IMG/VR virus record: IMGVR_UViG_3300025162_000962
Span: 1 to 29,638 of that record
Origin: a virus
Length of the DNA: 29,638 nt
Reading direction: 5' to 3' (one strand)
Position numbers and translations under genes: made by a program. Positions 1 to 8,800 of this stretch are shown here, piece by piece (within the stretch, counting starts at the first letter, position 1; the number at the start of each line of letters is the position of its first letter). The notes under the pieces were generated by a model. The model saw nothing but the letters and a program-made list of their open reading frames with translations, made no database searches and was not told where the DNA came from.

Positions 1-948
1 TGTGAATGTCCCGAATGTGCCAATGAAATAAATCCAAATATAAAAATGGATGCAAAAACGTTTATCGAAAAAGCACGGCTAGTTCATGGAGATAAGTATG
101 ACTATTCTTTGATTAAATATATTAAATCGGATGAAAATGTGGTTATTGTTTGTCCTAAACATGGTGAATATTTACAGAAGCCGAAAAACCATTTGTGCGG
201 GTATGGTTGTCAAAAATGTGCGGGTAAGAATAGGTCAACTGATGATTATATTTATGAAGCCAAATTAGTACATGGTGATAAATATGATTATTCTTTGGTT
301 AACTATAAAGATACGATAACAAAAATAAAAATCGTTTGTTGTGATCATGGAATGTTTACAATAAGACCTAGCGAACATTTATTTGGTTATAAATGTCCTA
401 AATGTAACAAAATGTTTGTTAACACCAAAAGTTTTATTAAAAGAGCCAAATTGGTTCATGATGATAAATATGATTATTCTTTGGTTGATTATGTTAATGC
501 CGTGACAAAAATAAAAATTATTTGTCCAAAACACGGTACTTTTATGCAAAGGAGTGGCGATCATTTAGTTGGAAGAGGTTGCCCACATTGTAACGAATCT
601 AAAGGCGAATTGGTAATTACAAACTATTTAAAAACAAAAGGCTTTGAGTTTATTAGGGAGAAAAAGTATGATAATTGTAGAGGGTATAAAAGGACACTGC
701 CTTTTGATTTTTATTTGCCTGATTATAATGCATTGGTTGAATATGATGGCGAACAACATTTTAAACCATTGAAATATTGGGGAGGTGAAGAAGGTTTCAA
801 TAGACAACAAATTAACGATAATATTAAAAATGAATACGCAAAAAATAACAATATTAATCTTTTGAGAATTAGATTTGATGAATATAAAAATATAAACGAA
901 ATTTTAGATAAAAACATAAAAACATGGCAGACACAACTACAAATGTAA
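1..948 (+). CDS. Zinc-ribbon homing endonuclease, 5' truncated by window edge
   Basis: The frame is open from base 1, and the residues before the ATG at 46 include a CxxC pair that looks like the end of another zinc-ribbon unit. The gene therefore almost certainly starts upstream, and 315 codons are visible. It has three tandem units of about 60 residues, each with a KYDYSL-type segment, a C..HG pair and a GCPKC-type pair (resembling Pfam DUF723 from memory). A C-terminal nuclease domain follows, with KGE, LPFDFYLPDYN and VEYDGEQHF motifs, typical of PD-(D/E)XK/Vsr-like (EDxHD-type) homing nucleases. The expected role is site-specific DNA cleavage that spreads the gene between phages. Its last codons overlap the start of the baseplate gene by 25 nt, so it is free-standing and not in an intron. 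Related copies lie at 22270-23382 and 25227-26339. Family call is strong; target unknown. Confidence 0.85.
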   Translation, partial: CECPECANEINPNIKMDAKTFIEKARLVHGDKYDYSLIKYIKSDENVVIVCPKHGEYLQKPKNHLCGYGCQKCAGKNRSTDDYIYEAKLVHGDKYDYSLVNYKDTITKIKIVCCDHGMFTIRPSEHLFGYKCPKCNKMFVNTKSFIKRAKLVHDDKYDYSLVDYVNAVTKIKIICPKHGTFMQRSGDHLVGRGCPHCNESKGELVITNYLKTKGFEFIREKKYDNCRGYKRTLPFDFYLPDYNALVEYDGEQHFKPLKYWGGEEGFNRQQINDNIKNEYAKNNNINLLRIRFDEYKNINEILDKNIKTWQTQLQM

Positions 949-2771
949 TAAGATATGGTTCAAGAACCTTTGGCGAAATAAGGGTTGATCTTATAACAAT
1001 GATAAGACAAACTTATCCGGAGATTTTGAGCGATTTCACCGATTCATCCATTGGGGCAATCATGATTGACCTTAATGCAGGGGTTGCTAACAATTTGGCA
1101 ATTAATACTGATCGTGTTTATATGGAGACGCAACTGGAATATGCTCAACAACGAACATCCATATTAAATATTGCAAAGAATATGGGATTTAATATTCCAG
1201 CTAAAAGACCATCAGTTACTGTTGTGGATTTTACTGTTTTTATCCCAGTGCTAGGTGATAAGCCCGACGCTTCCTATTATCCAGTTTTAAATGCTGGTGC
1301 ACAGGTCATAGGTGGTGGTAAAATATTTGAAACACAGAGTGTTATTGATTGGAATTCGCCAGTAAGTAATTTAGGTGATCCAAATCGCTCAATTATACCT
1401 AATTTAGATTCGAATGGTATTGTGGTAAGTTATAGTGTTACGAAGAGGGAAGTTGTTATTAATGGTTCGTCAAGTATTTTTAAAAGGGTAATAACAACGA
1501 ATGATGTTGTATCGTTTTTTAGTTTTAATTTACCTGACTCAGATGTGCTTGAGATAGATAGTGTTATTTTGATGGAGGGTACTAATTATATTTCAAACCC
1601 AACGGACAGCGATTTTAATAATTCAGCATATAAGTATTATGAAGTAGATTATCTTGCACAACAAAGAGTTTTTATTGAAAATTATAATAGTTCTTCAGGA
1701 AACACAAATTCAAACGGACTTAAATCAGCACAATGGATTGATGTAACAAAAAAATTTATAAAAGAATTTACATCTAATGGTTACTGTAAAATAACATTTG
1801 GTTCTGGTGATCCTGATGTAAATGCATTTAAAAATGGTTTTCTTAAGGAAGGGGTTAACAATAAATATTTTCTTGAAAATTTCTTGAATAACACTTCTTT
1901 GGGTGAAAAATTGAAAGCAAATTATACGCTTTTTATTAAATATAGAACTGGTGGTGGTAGTAATTCAAATGTTGGTGCAGCAATATTGACACAAATTGGA
2001 AATTATAGTATTACTTCAAACGGTTCTCGTCAAGATTTTAAACAATCTGTTGAAAGAAGTTTAAAAGTATCTAACCCAATACCTGCTATTGGTGGTAATG
2101 ATGGACTAAGTGTTGAACAAATTAGAAGTTTAATTAAATATAATTTTTCTTCACAACAAAGAGACGTTAGTTTAACCGATTATTTGTTGCAAATATATAA
2201 GATGCCCGGGCAGTTTGGTTCACCGTTTCGTGCAAATGCATTTAAAATTAATAATAAGGTTGTTATCTCAATACTTAATATTGGGTCTGATGGTACTTTA
2301 TCGAACACAAGCAATACCTTATTGAAAAATAATATTACAGAATATTTAAGTCAATTCAGAATGGTAAATGATTACGTTGAAGTTAAGGACGGTAAAATAT
2401 TTAATTTGGCTTTTGATATTGATGTGTATGTCGAAAATATATCAGATAATCAAATTGCAAATAGTATTATAACAATTGTAAGAGATTATTTTAATATTAA
2501 TAATTATGAAATGAATCAAGATATTTTTCTTGGAAAACTACAAAAAGAAATTCTTAATGCAAACGGTGTGATTAATATTGTTGGAATTAAAGTTTATAAT
2601 AGGGTTGGAGGAAATTATTCTAATAATACAATATCACAAGCAATTACTGATACAACTACTGGGGAAATTACGGTTATAAATAATACAATATATTCTACAG
2701 AAGATTCAATGTTTGAAATTAAATATCCAGCTAAGGACATAAAAGTTTTGTTGCGTAAAAAAAATGTATAA
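924..2771 (+). CDS. Baseplate wedge protein, T4 gp6 / P2 gpJ-like
   Basis: A protein of 615 residues. The N-terminal 100 residues match the gp6/J pattern: a TYPEILSDF segment, then DSSIGAIMIDLNAGVANNLA, then a DRVYMETQLEYA..RTS segment leading to NMGFNIPAKR. The C-terminal part has the usual alternating beta-strand segments and a QISLTDYLLQI-like region (DVSLTDYLLQIY). In contractile-tailed phages this protein forms the inner wedge ring of the baseplate and joins the wedges around the hub. The ATG at 924 lies inside the 3' end of the upstream endonuclease gene, in an A-rich leader (ataaaaacATG) with no clear Shine-Dalgarno site. It is followed after 9 nt by the next tail gene. The distant family assignment rests on motif pattern and position. 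Confidence 0.75.
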   Translation: MADTTTNVIRYGSRTFGEIRVDLITMIRQTYPEILSDFTDSSIGAIMIDLNAGVANNLAINTDRVYMETQLEYAQQRTSILNIAKNMGFNIPAKRPSVTVVDFTVFIPVLGDKPDASYYPVLNAGAQVIGGGKIFETQSVIDWNSPVSNLGDPNRSIIPNLDSNGIVVSYSVTKREVVINGSSSIFKRVITTNDVVSFFSFNLPDSDVLEIDSVILMEGTNYISNPTDSDFNNSAYKYYEVDYLAQQRVFIENYNSSSGNTNSNGLKSAQWIDVTKKFIKEFTSNGYCKITFGSGDPDVNAFKNGFLKEGVNNKYFLENFLNNTSLGEKLKANYTLFIKYRTGGGSNSNVGAAILTQIGNYSITSNGSRQDFKQSVERSLKVSNPIPAIGGNDGLSVEQIRSLIKYNFSSQQRDVSLTDYLLQIYKMPGQFGSPFRANAFKINNKVVISILNIGSDGTLSNTSNTLLKNNITEYLSQFRMVNDYVEVKDGKIFNLAFDIDVYVENISDNQIANSIITIVRDYFNINNYEMNQDIFLGKLQKEILNANGVINIVGIKVYNRVGGNYSNNTISQAITDTTTGEITVINNTIYSTEDSMFEIKYPAKDIKVLLRKKNV

Positions 2772-2780
2772 CATAAATTA

Positions 2781-4214
2781 ATGGAAATAATCAAAAAATC
2801 AATATTACAGATAGTAACCACTGGAAAAACATCTGGTGGGGATACTGTTATTGTTCCAGATTTAACCAAAATTTATCACATGAAATTTGGACTAGTATCT
2901 GAAGATAAAGATATTGGTTTTTTTGATGCATACGAGGGGAGTTTATGTTCAACAGATTGTTATTTTAGTGGAACTGCTATATATGCTTCAGCAACACCTA
3001 CTACAACAAGCACAAGCACGTCTACTTTAGAAATAATGTACGTTTTATTAAAAATAGATAATTGGGGGTCAAAAGTTGGAAATAATTTTACAATTGTACC
3101 CAACGTTGGCATAGCAATTCCATCTATTTCAACAAAAGTTGAACTATATAATGGAATATACATTATTGTTGATAATAATGCCACATATCTTAAATTAACT
3201 TCTAATGGTGAGTGTAGTAATTGTCCACAAATAATACAAATAAGTGGAATGCCTGTATCAACCACCACAACTTCTACAAGTACTAGTACAACCACAAGTA
3301 CTTCTACTAGCACATCTACAAGTACATCTACGTCCACAAGTACTAGCACGTCTACAAGCACGTCCACAAGTACTAGCACATCTACTAGCACGTCCACAAG
3401 TACTAGCACATCTACAAGTACTAGCACATCTACAAGTACTAGCACATCTACTAGCACGTCTACAAGTACTAGCACATCTACTAGCACATCTACTAGCACG
3501 TCCACAAGCACGTCTACAAGTACGTCTACGTCCACAAGTACTAGCACATCTACTAGCACGTCCACAAGCACGTCTACAAGTACTAGCACGTCTACTACCA
3601 CTACCACAACATTATCACCTATTGTTGTTACATATGGATATTCATATAATCATATGGTTGTTCCTAATATAGCTGGAAGTGGGTGGCATGTGCCAACGAC
3701 AAGCGAGGTCAATTCGTTAATTACTTTCTTAGGTGGCACTTCTGTTGCGGGAGGAAAATTGAAAGAAATTGGATATTCGCATTGGCTAACGCCCAATACT
3801 GGTGCTATTGATAGTTACGGGTTTGGGGGTGTGCCATCCCCATCAAGATCATACCCAGACTCAACGTTTGCTGGTGAAGGAAGTCAAGGTCCGTTATGGA
3901 CATCAACATCTAGTGTTGGAGATTATTATGACGTTTTTGTGACGGGGTTGTTTAATACCCCATCTGCATATGTCGGTACTTATCATAAAAACGGGGGATT
4001 TTCAATAAGACTTATTAAAGATGATGGTATTGATACAGGAAATTATGTTGGAAACGATGGAAAAGTTTACCCAACGGTGGTAATAAACGGACAGGTTTGG
4101 TTAGCTAAAAATTTGCGAGAGACTCAATATAATGATCACAGTAATATTCCAGAAGTACAAAATAATAGTACGTGGGCTGGTCTTTTTACTGGGGCAAGAT
4201 GTTATCAATCATAA
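2781..4214 (+). CDS. Tail/baseplate-associated protein with Thr-Ser linker and FISUMP tip
   Basis: A protein of 477 residues in three parts. The N-terminal 155 residues are a unique beta-rich domain with two CxxC-like pairs (CSTDC, CSNC) and a short TSTSTS patch near residue 75. Residues about 160-277 are a nearly perfect Thr-Ser dipeptide repeat. Residues about 283-477 are a FISUMP (Fibrobacter succinogenes major paralogous, TIGR02145-like) domain with GWHVPTTSEVN, GGKLKEIGYSHW, GGFSIRLIK, GNDGKVYPTVVINGQVWLAKNL and GARCY motifs. The second group of motifs normally precedes the first, so the domain looks circularly permuted. It is probably a virion surface protein whose tip binds the host, with the linker acting as a flexible or glycosylated stalk. 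It lies between baseplate genes. Receptor binding is inferred. Confidence 0.7.
   Translation: MEIIKKSILQIVTTGKTSGGDTVIVPDLTKIYHMKFGLVSEDKDIGFFDAYEGSLCSTDCYFSGTAIYASATPTTTSTSTSTLEIMYVLLKIDNWGSKVGNNFTIVPNVGIAIPSISTKVELYNGIYIIVDNNATYLKLTSNGECSNCPQIIQISGMPVSTTTTSTSTSTTTSTSTSTSTSTSTSTSTSTSTSTSTSTSTSTSTSTSTSTSTSTSTSTSTSTSTSTSTSTSTSTSTSTSTSTSTSTSTSTSTSTSTSTSTSTSTSTSTSTSTTTTTTLSPIVVTYGYSYNHMVVPNIAGSGWHVPTTSEVNSLITFLGGTSVAGGKLKEIGYSHWLTPNTGAIDSYGFGGVPSPSRSYPDSTFAGEGSQGPLWTSTSSVGDYYDVFVTGLFNTPSAYVGTYHKNGGFSIRLIKDDGIDTGNYVGNDGKVYPTVVINGQVWLAKNLRETQYNDHSNIPEVQNNSTWAGLFTGARCYQS
3258..3612 (+). repeat. Thr-Ser codon repeat tract 1
   Basis: About 118 codons of alternating Thr and Ser (some Thr-only at both ends) inside the tail gene 2781-4214. 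The DNA period is 6 nt with mixed codons: aca, acg, act for Thr, and agt, agc, tct, tcc for Ser. The protein pattern is kept while synonymous positions vary. Larger units such as acaagtactagcacatctac recur several times. The long open frames seen on the other strand and in the +1 frame here are by-products of the repeat. Confidence 0.95.
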
Positions 4215-4243
4215 TTCAGTCATAATACATAAAATATAATAAC

Positions 4244-4690
4244 ATGATAATAACAGGAACATCGAGTAGCAGATTAAGTGAGTTACGTAAATATACAGTA
4301 ACAAATGATTTTACGAAACAATATGTCATTGGGGGATCAATTAATACAGATGGCATTGATTTGTCTAGTTCGAATCCTTTGGATAAAATTGTTTATTATA
4401 TTGGTGGAATTAAATACGTTGATATAATTACTGGCAGTACGTCTGGAACTACATTAAATATATATACACCACAGGGCACTGCGAGTGCAAATTTTATAAA
4501 TGTTCCATATTTTAAAGACCCAAATAAAAATAATATAATTAGTAACCCAAAAATTATTGATGATGTATTTATATTAAGACAACAATTATCAGCATTTGAT
4601 AAAAATTATAGATTGGAATACATTGGTAATCTAGGTGATTTAGAAACATATGCGGGAGGTAATTTTTTTGTTATTGTAAATAATACTTAA
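4244..4690 (+). CDS. Hypothetical virion structural protein
   Basis: A protein of 148 residues that I do not recognise. It is rich in Asn, Ile, Thr and Tyr, with predicted short beta segments and no membrane segment, signal peptide or catalytic motif. It starts at an ATG in an A-rich leader (aatataataacATG) 29 nt after the FISUMP gene and is followed 21 nt later by another unknown structural gene. Its place between the gp6-like and gpI-like baseplate genes suggests a baseplate or tail-completion component; this comes from position alone. Confidence 0.5.
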   Translation: MIITGTSSSRLSELRKYTVTNDFTKQYVIGGSINTDGIDLSSSNPLDKIVYYIGGIKYVDIITGSTSGTTLNIYTPQGTASANFINVPYFKDPNKNNIISNPKIIDDVFILRQQLSAFDKNYRLEYIGNLGDLETYAGGNFFVIVNNT

Positions 4691-4711
4691 AATGACTAAA
4701 ATTTTTATAAA

Positions 4712-5608
4712 ATGAGCGTTGGAATTATTGGAACTACTCGTCCTGCAGATGTTAATATTTCAGATGTTGATATGTATTATGATTATACTCCGAATAGGCA
4801 AACACCTGCGGGGGCTATTATTAAGGTTACAAATAGTTCAGACTTTTTATCAACAACAACCTATGATGAAGGAATTGTCGGGTATTCTGAAAATCTTTTA
4901 GAAGGATTATATGATTTAAAATTACCTGCCTCAGTTTTCAGTCAATTAGGAATATATACAATATATTTTAAACCCAAATTAATCTCAACTGTGGTTGTTG
5001 ACTGTAGTGTTTTATCTGCATTACCAACAATTAAAGGAATTGTTATTGATATGAATTCATTACCCGAAAACTTAAAAGCAAACAACTCGCTACAGGGATA
5101 TAGAATTGAATATATTAATAGTGATGGAACTAAATTAAGAAATGTTGTTAGGTATGTGGTAACATCTAATAAAGTTTCAGCAATAAATGAAAATGTTGGT
5201 AATACAACACAAAAAGCAATTAGATATCGTTTTGATGATGCAGGCACACTAATATTTTTACAGGTTACCCCTTCTTCAGCTTCCAATGTCAAACCTAATG
5301 CATTACCTTTTATTGGAAATATTGGTCAAACAATATTAATGTCAAATACATATTTTTCACCATTGGTGGTTGAGATTGAAATGGTTGAAAACACAATCGA
5401 TACTCTTGCTTCGTTTGTAGCTGGGGAACAAATTAAAAGTGTTCAAGATGGTATATTGACCTATTATGATACTAATAGGGTGATTACTAAACAGTTTAAT
5501 TTGTTTGAGATTAAGGATAATATTACCAACGAGTTTTTATACGAGGTGAAGGAAAAAAGGACAACAATTGATGAGTCCCAGAATTTTGACACTGTTGTTA
5601 ATTTTTAA
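4712..5608 (+). CDS. Hypothetical virion structural protein
   Basis: A protein of 298 residues, not recognised. The N-terminus contains a repeated pattern of beta strands, and residues 20-90 (YYDYTPNRQTPAG, TTYDEGIVGYSENL, GLYDLKLP) look like an immunoglobulin-like or baseplate wedge fold. The C-terminus ends in a charged segment (LYEVKEKRTTIDESQ). There is no catalytic motif. It is the last gene of the 924-5608 block: a decayed endonuclease fragment and a hairpin terminator follow before the next promoter. It is probably a baseplate component by context. A seven-codon ORF at 4692-4715 overlaps its start as ATGA, which may be chance. Confidence 0.5.
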   Translation: MSVGIIGTTRPADVNISDVDMYYDYTPNRQTPAGAIIKVTNSSDFLSTTTYDEGIVGYSENLLEGLYDLKLPASVFSQLGIYTIYFKPKLISTVVVDCSVLSALPTIKGIVIDMNSLPENLKANNSLQGYRIEYINSDGTKLRNVVRYVVTSNKVSAINENVGNTTQKAIRYRFDDAGTLIFLQVTPSSASNVKPNALPFIGNIGQTILMSNTYFSPLVVEIEMVENTIDTLASFVAGEQIKSVQDGILTYYDTNRVITKQFNLFEIKDNITNEFLYEVKEKRTTIDESQNFDTVVNF

Positions 5609-5622
5609 TTTTTTATATATAA

Positions 5623-5769
5623 AAAAGATTTGATTGTTGTGAATATAAATATGCACTTCCTTTCGATTTTTATCTTCCTGATTATATTATCTCGAATGGT
5701 ATTAGGGTTAAATATAGCACGAAAATCTGGCAGTTAAGTTTATTACTTTTTATAAAATCCTATTCGTAA
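5623..5769 (+). pseudogene. Relic of a zinc-ribbon homing endonuclease
   Basis: The 208-base gap between two structural genes contains an open frame without a start codon. It reads KRFDCCEYKYALPFDFYLPDY from 5623, followed by unrelated residues to a TAA at 5767-5769. This matches the nuclease core of the three intact endonucleases here (KKYDNC..LPFDFYLPDYN, KKYDDC..LPFDFYLIDYN, KRFDDC..LPFDFYLSD). The catalytic EYDG.QHF that should follow is missing, and so is everything upstream. The tail KIWQLS weakly resembles the last residues of the copy at 1-948 (IKTWQTQL), so an internal deletion is possible. It is non-functional and marks a former homing insertion. Confidence 0.8.
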
Positions 5770-5790
5770 GTTTAGGATTTTTCTTTTTAC
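5754..5790 (+). terminator. Intrinsic terminator
   Basis: AAAATCCTA (5754-5762) pairs perfectly with TAGGATTTT (5773-5781) around a 10-nt loop and is followed by a T-rich run. It would end transcription of the 924-5608 block just before the GTATTTAT box of the next gene. Confidence 0.7.
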
Positions 5791-5791
5791 T

Positions 5792-5799
5792 GTATTTAT
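5792..5799 (+). promoter_or_regulatory. GTATTTAT box, putative phage late promoter 1
   Basis: GTATTTAT lies 17 nt before the GTG start of the 1449-residue baseplate gene and directly after a terminator hairpin. The same box with the same 17 nt spacing precedes 11685 and 14545. Confidence 0.6.
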
Positions 5800-5816
5800 G
5801 TTAAAATATAAAGTTC

Positions 5817-8800
5817 GTGGCAAAAGTAAAAGTAGTAAATAATAATCTTGACCAGAATTTAAACGGTAGCAATTTTAATAATACTGCTTCCGAAACAATA
5901 TTTTCGTTTGGCAGTTTTGCTGTAACATCAAATTTTGATGGTAGAAAATATATCGATTATACAAATTCTTTAAGTTCGTTTGTTCGTCCCGTCACATTGG
6001 AAACAATTGGAGTTTCTGATGTTCAATCCAGTATAATATATCAATATGCAACAAATGCAGTTCTAAATCTAGATAAATCAGACTTAAACACGTTTATTAG
6101 ATTTGGTTCTGCATATGAATTTTTAAGAGTTGCTGTTGAGAATATTATAACTTCGTACCCGGGCTCACTTTTCATGAACTCACAATCATCTAGAGGTGGT
6201 AATATAACTTATTTTGATTACGCCTATGATTTGATAACAAATACGTCAACATTTAAAATTCCAACCGTTTGTACCGTCAATACGTTTGGATTGGTATATA
6301 ATTATGGCAATGTTAGTTTGCCGAATAATAATGAATTAAAAAATATTAATATCTCATATAACAAATATGTTATATGGACATCTCAAGCACCTGATAATAA
6401 CGCTTATAATATTATTGAATTTGTTGGAAATGCTTCTGGTCGCAATTATTTGACGTTGAAAGTAGAAGGGAATCCGTTCTCGATGATTAGTGGAAGTACT
6501 TCATCAAATGTTGATTTTCACATAAAACCGAATAATTTTATTTTTGAAGAATTTAGAGCATTATTAAATGAATATGAAAAATATATAGTTTCAACTAGAG
6601 ACGGAATAAAAGGATTTAAATTTACACTTAAAGACCCCACATTACTTGATAATGGAAGTATTGTATATACCGACACCACATTAGTTTGGATAACAAGTGA
6701 TAATTATAATATTGATGTAAGTTCGCCAAGCTATCAAAAATTTTTAGAAATCCTATTGACTATTGGGAGTAAATATGATAGAATTAAAACAGACTTAATT
6801 GCAAGATTTTTAACACCGTCTTCGCTGAAGGCGTATGACCTTACTGAAGAGGGTAAAATGACCAAATTATTAAGAATTTATGGTAGAGAGTTTGACCAAT
6901 TAAGAGAATTTATCGATTCTTTGGTTTATATTAATAGAGTATCATATAATAAGGTTAATAATATTCCAGATCAATTGATTAAGAATATGTCAAATACTTT
7001 TGGTTGGGATTATTTTTCATTGGTTAATGAAGGTGAATTGGTTACCAGTTTTTTAACTATTGATGAGAATGAAAGAGATTTAAACGCTGACTTACTTCCA
7101 GCAGAAATTGATATTGAACTTTGGAGAAGAATATTAATGAACACAAATTATTTTTGGAAATCTAAAGGAACTAGGGATGCTATTAAATCAATGTTTCTTT
7201 TAATTGGTATTCCCGAACCATTTATTGATATTACTGAGTATGTGTATACTGTTGACGGTAAAATTAACCCCAATACTGTTGGATTATCGATAAATGATTT
7301 TCCCTCAAATTCGTTACCATATGACACCAATGGTTATCCTTCAGCACCATTAGAAACGAATAACTTCTTTTTTCAAATATCTGGTGATACGGATAGCGGT
7401 CAAGCGTATTTGGATGTGTTTCGCATGGCTGGTTTCAATTTAACAAGAACTATTGATAATAAAAAATCGTGGTCACAAAGTGGTGCAACATATAGGGCTG
7501 ATGATACTATGCCTCAATACTATCAAGAAGACAGTAAATTGGTTATAAACACAAAAGAGGTTGATGTTACGCTTGATACTTCACGTGGTATAGAATATGA
7601 CGTATATGATTATATTCAAAAAGATTTTGCAATTAATTCGAGTGGATACACATTACCGTTTTCATATGTAAATATATCTTTGAATTATGATGGTATACAA
7701 AATACTTTTACGTTGCCATATAATGTTGATAAAACATTGGGAGATTTTGAGGTTAGATATAATGGAATATTATTAAATGCACCAAAAAGCGGAACGACTA
7801 CGGGTATTACATATCAATCAGATTATACTATTAATTATGATACTAATACATTTACATTGATTAGCGGAACTGCGATTAATTCTGGAAATAGAAGAGATGT
7901 AATTCAAGCAACATTTGTTTATAGTGGTGGGACTCATTCAATTAGTGGGGTAACTGTTGATTATGTTGTAACAAGAATTAAGGCAGATGCAACTGGAACA
8001 ATTATTCCTTTGCCAAGTTATCCACGTGGAGATGTTCAGCTTACAATAAATGGAATTGCTTTGACCAAAGGTACATCACAATTTAACGCTGATTATATTG
8101 TTGATCCAAATAATACTGTGGGTGGAACGAATAATCTTATAATACAAAATCCAGAAGTGATATCGTACTTACAAACAAATTCCAGTGTTCAAATCGCATA
8201 TGTTGAAGTTGTGGGAAGTAATGATATTTCTGCTAGAAGTGAAGTTGTTAGAGTTGATAGTATTAATGCCAATAAAATATATTTTAATCAATTGGCGAAT
8301 AAATTTGTATATAAACTTAATTATAAAGCAAATAATGCAAAAGACGTTAAAATATTGATAGATGGAATTGCATTAGAACCCAATAAAGATTATAGTCTTA
8401 ATGCATTGAATCCATATGAAATATATTTACCAAATGGTATTAGATATGGTACAATTATTAGTGTATATTATCTTGTTGGAGGTAACGCTGCTTTTAAACC
8501 TGTTATTCATGACACTTTTGGTGTTGGGGACATTAGTAAATTATCGTTTCTTGAATTTATAGATTTAATTCAAAGAAAAATGGTAAATGCTAGAAACAGA
8601 AAAACAATAAGCGATTTTAAGGGTGGGTGGTATCCTGCATTGTTAAAAATTTATGTTGAATATTTAAAAAGAGCAAATCTTCCAAATGGTGATCCATTAA
8701 AATCTAATGGTTATACATTCCATAATTTATATTCGTTTTTAAGTAAATATAATTCTTTGTTTCAAAGATTTGTAGATCAATTATTACCCGCAACAATTAT

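Noticed and set aside
1-948. Endonuclease genes as intron-encoded elements splitting host genes
   Set aside because: Neighbouring genes appear complete on each side, and the overlaps are at gene ends, so these are free-standing genes.
2960-3607. Long open frame on the minus strand rich in Val-Leu-Asp repeats (also at 10657-11292, 13274-13474, 15813-16061)
   Set aside because: These are antisense readings of the Thr-Ser codon repeats; the repeat has no stop codons in that frame, and flanking sequence shows no coding character.
3244-3672. Plus-strand alternative frame rich in Gln-Val-Leu-Ala through the repeat (also at 12895-13197 and 15749-16078)
   Set aside because: By-product of the 6-nt repeat in another frame; the Thr-Ser frame continues into recognised domains on both sides.
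4692-4715. Seven-codon ORF overlapping the start at 4712 as ATGA
   Set aside because: Too short to distinguish from chance in A/T-rich leader sequence; no attenuator hairpin accompanies it.
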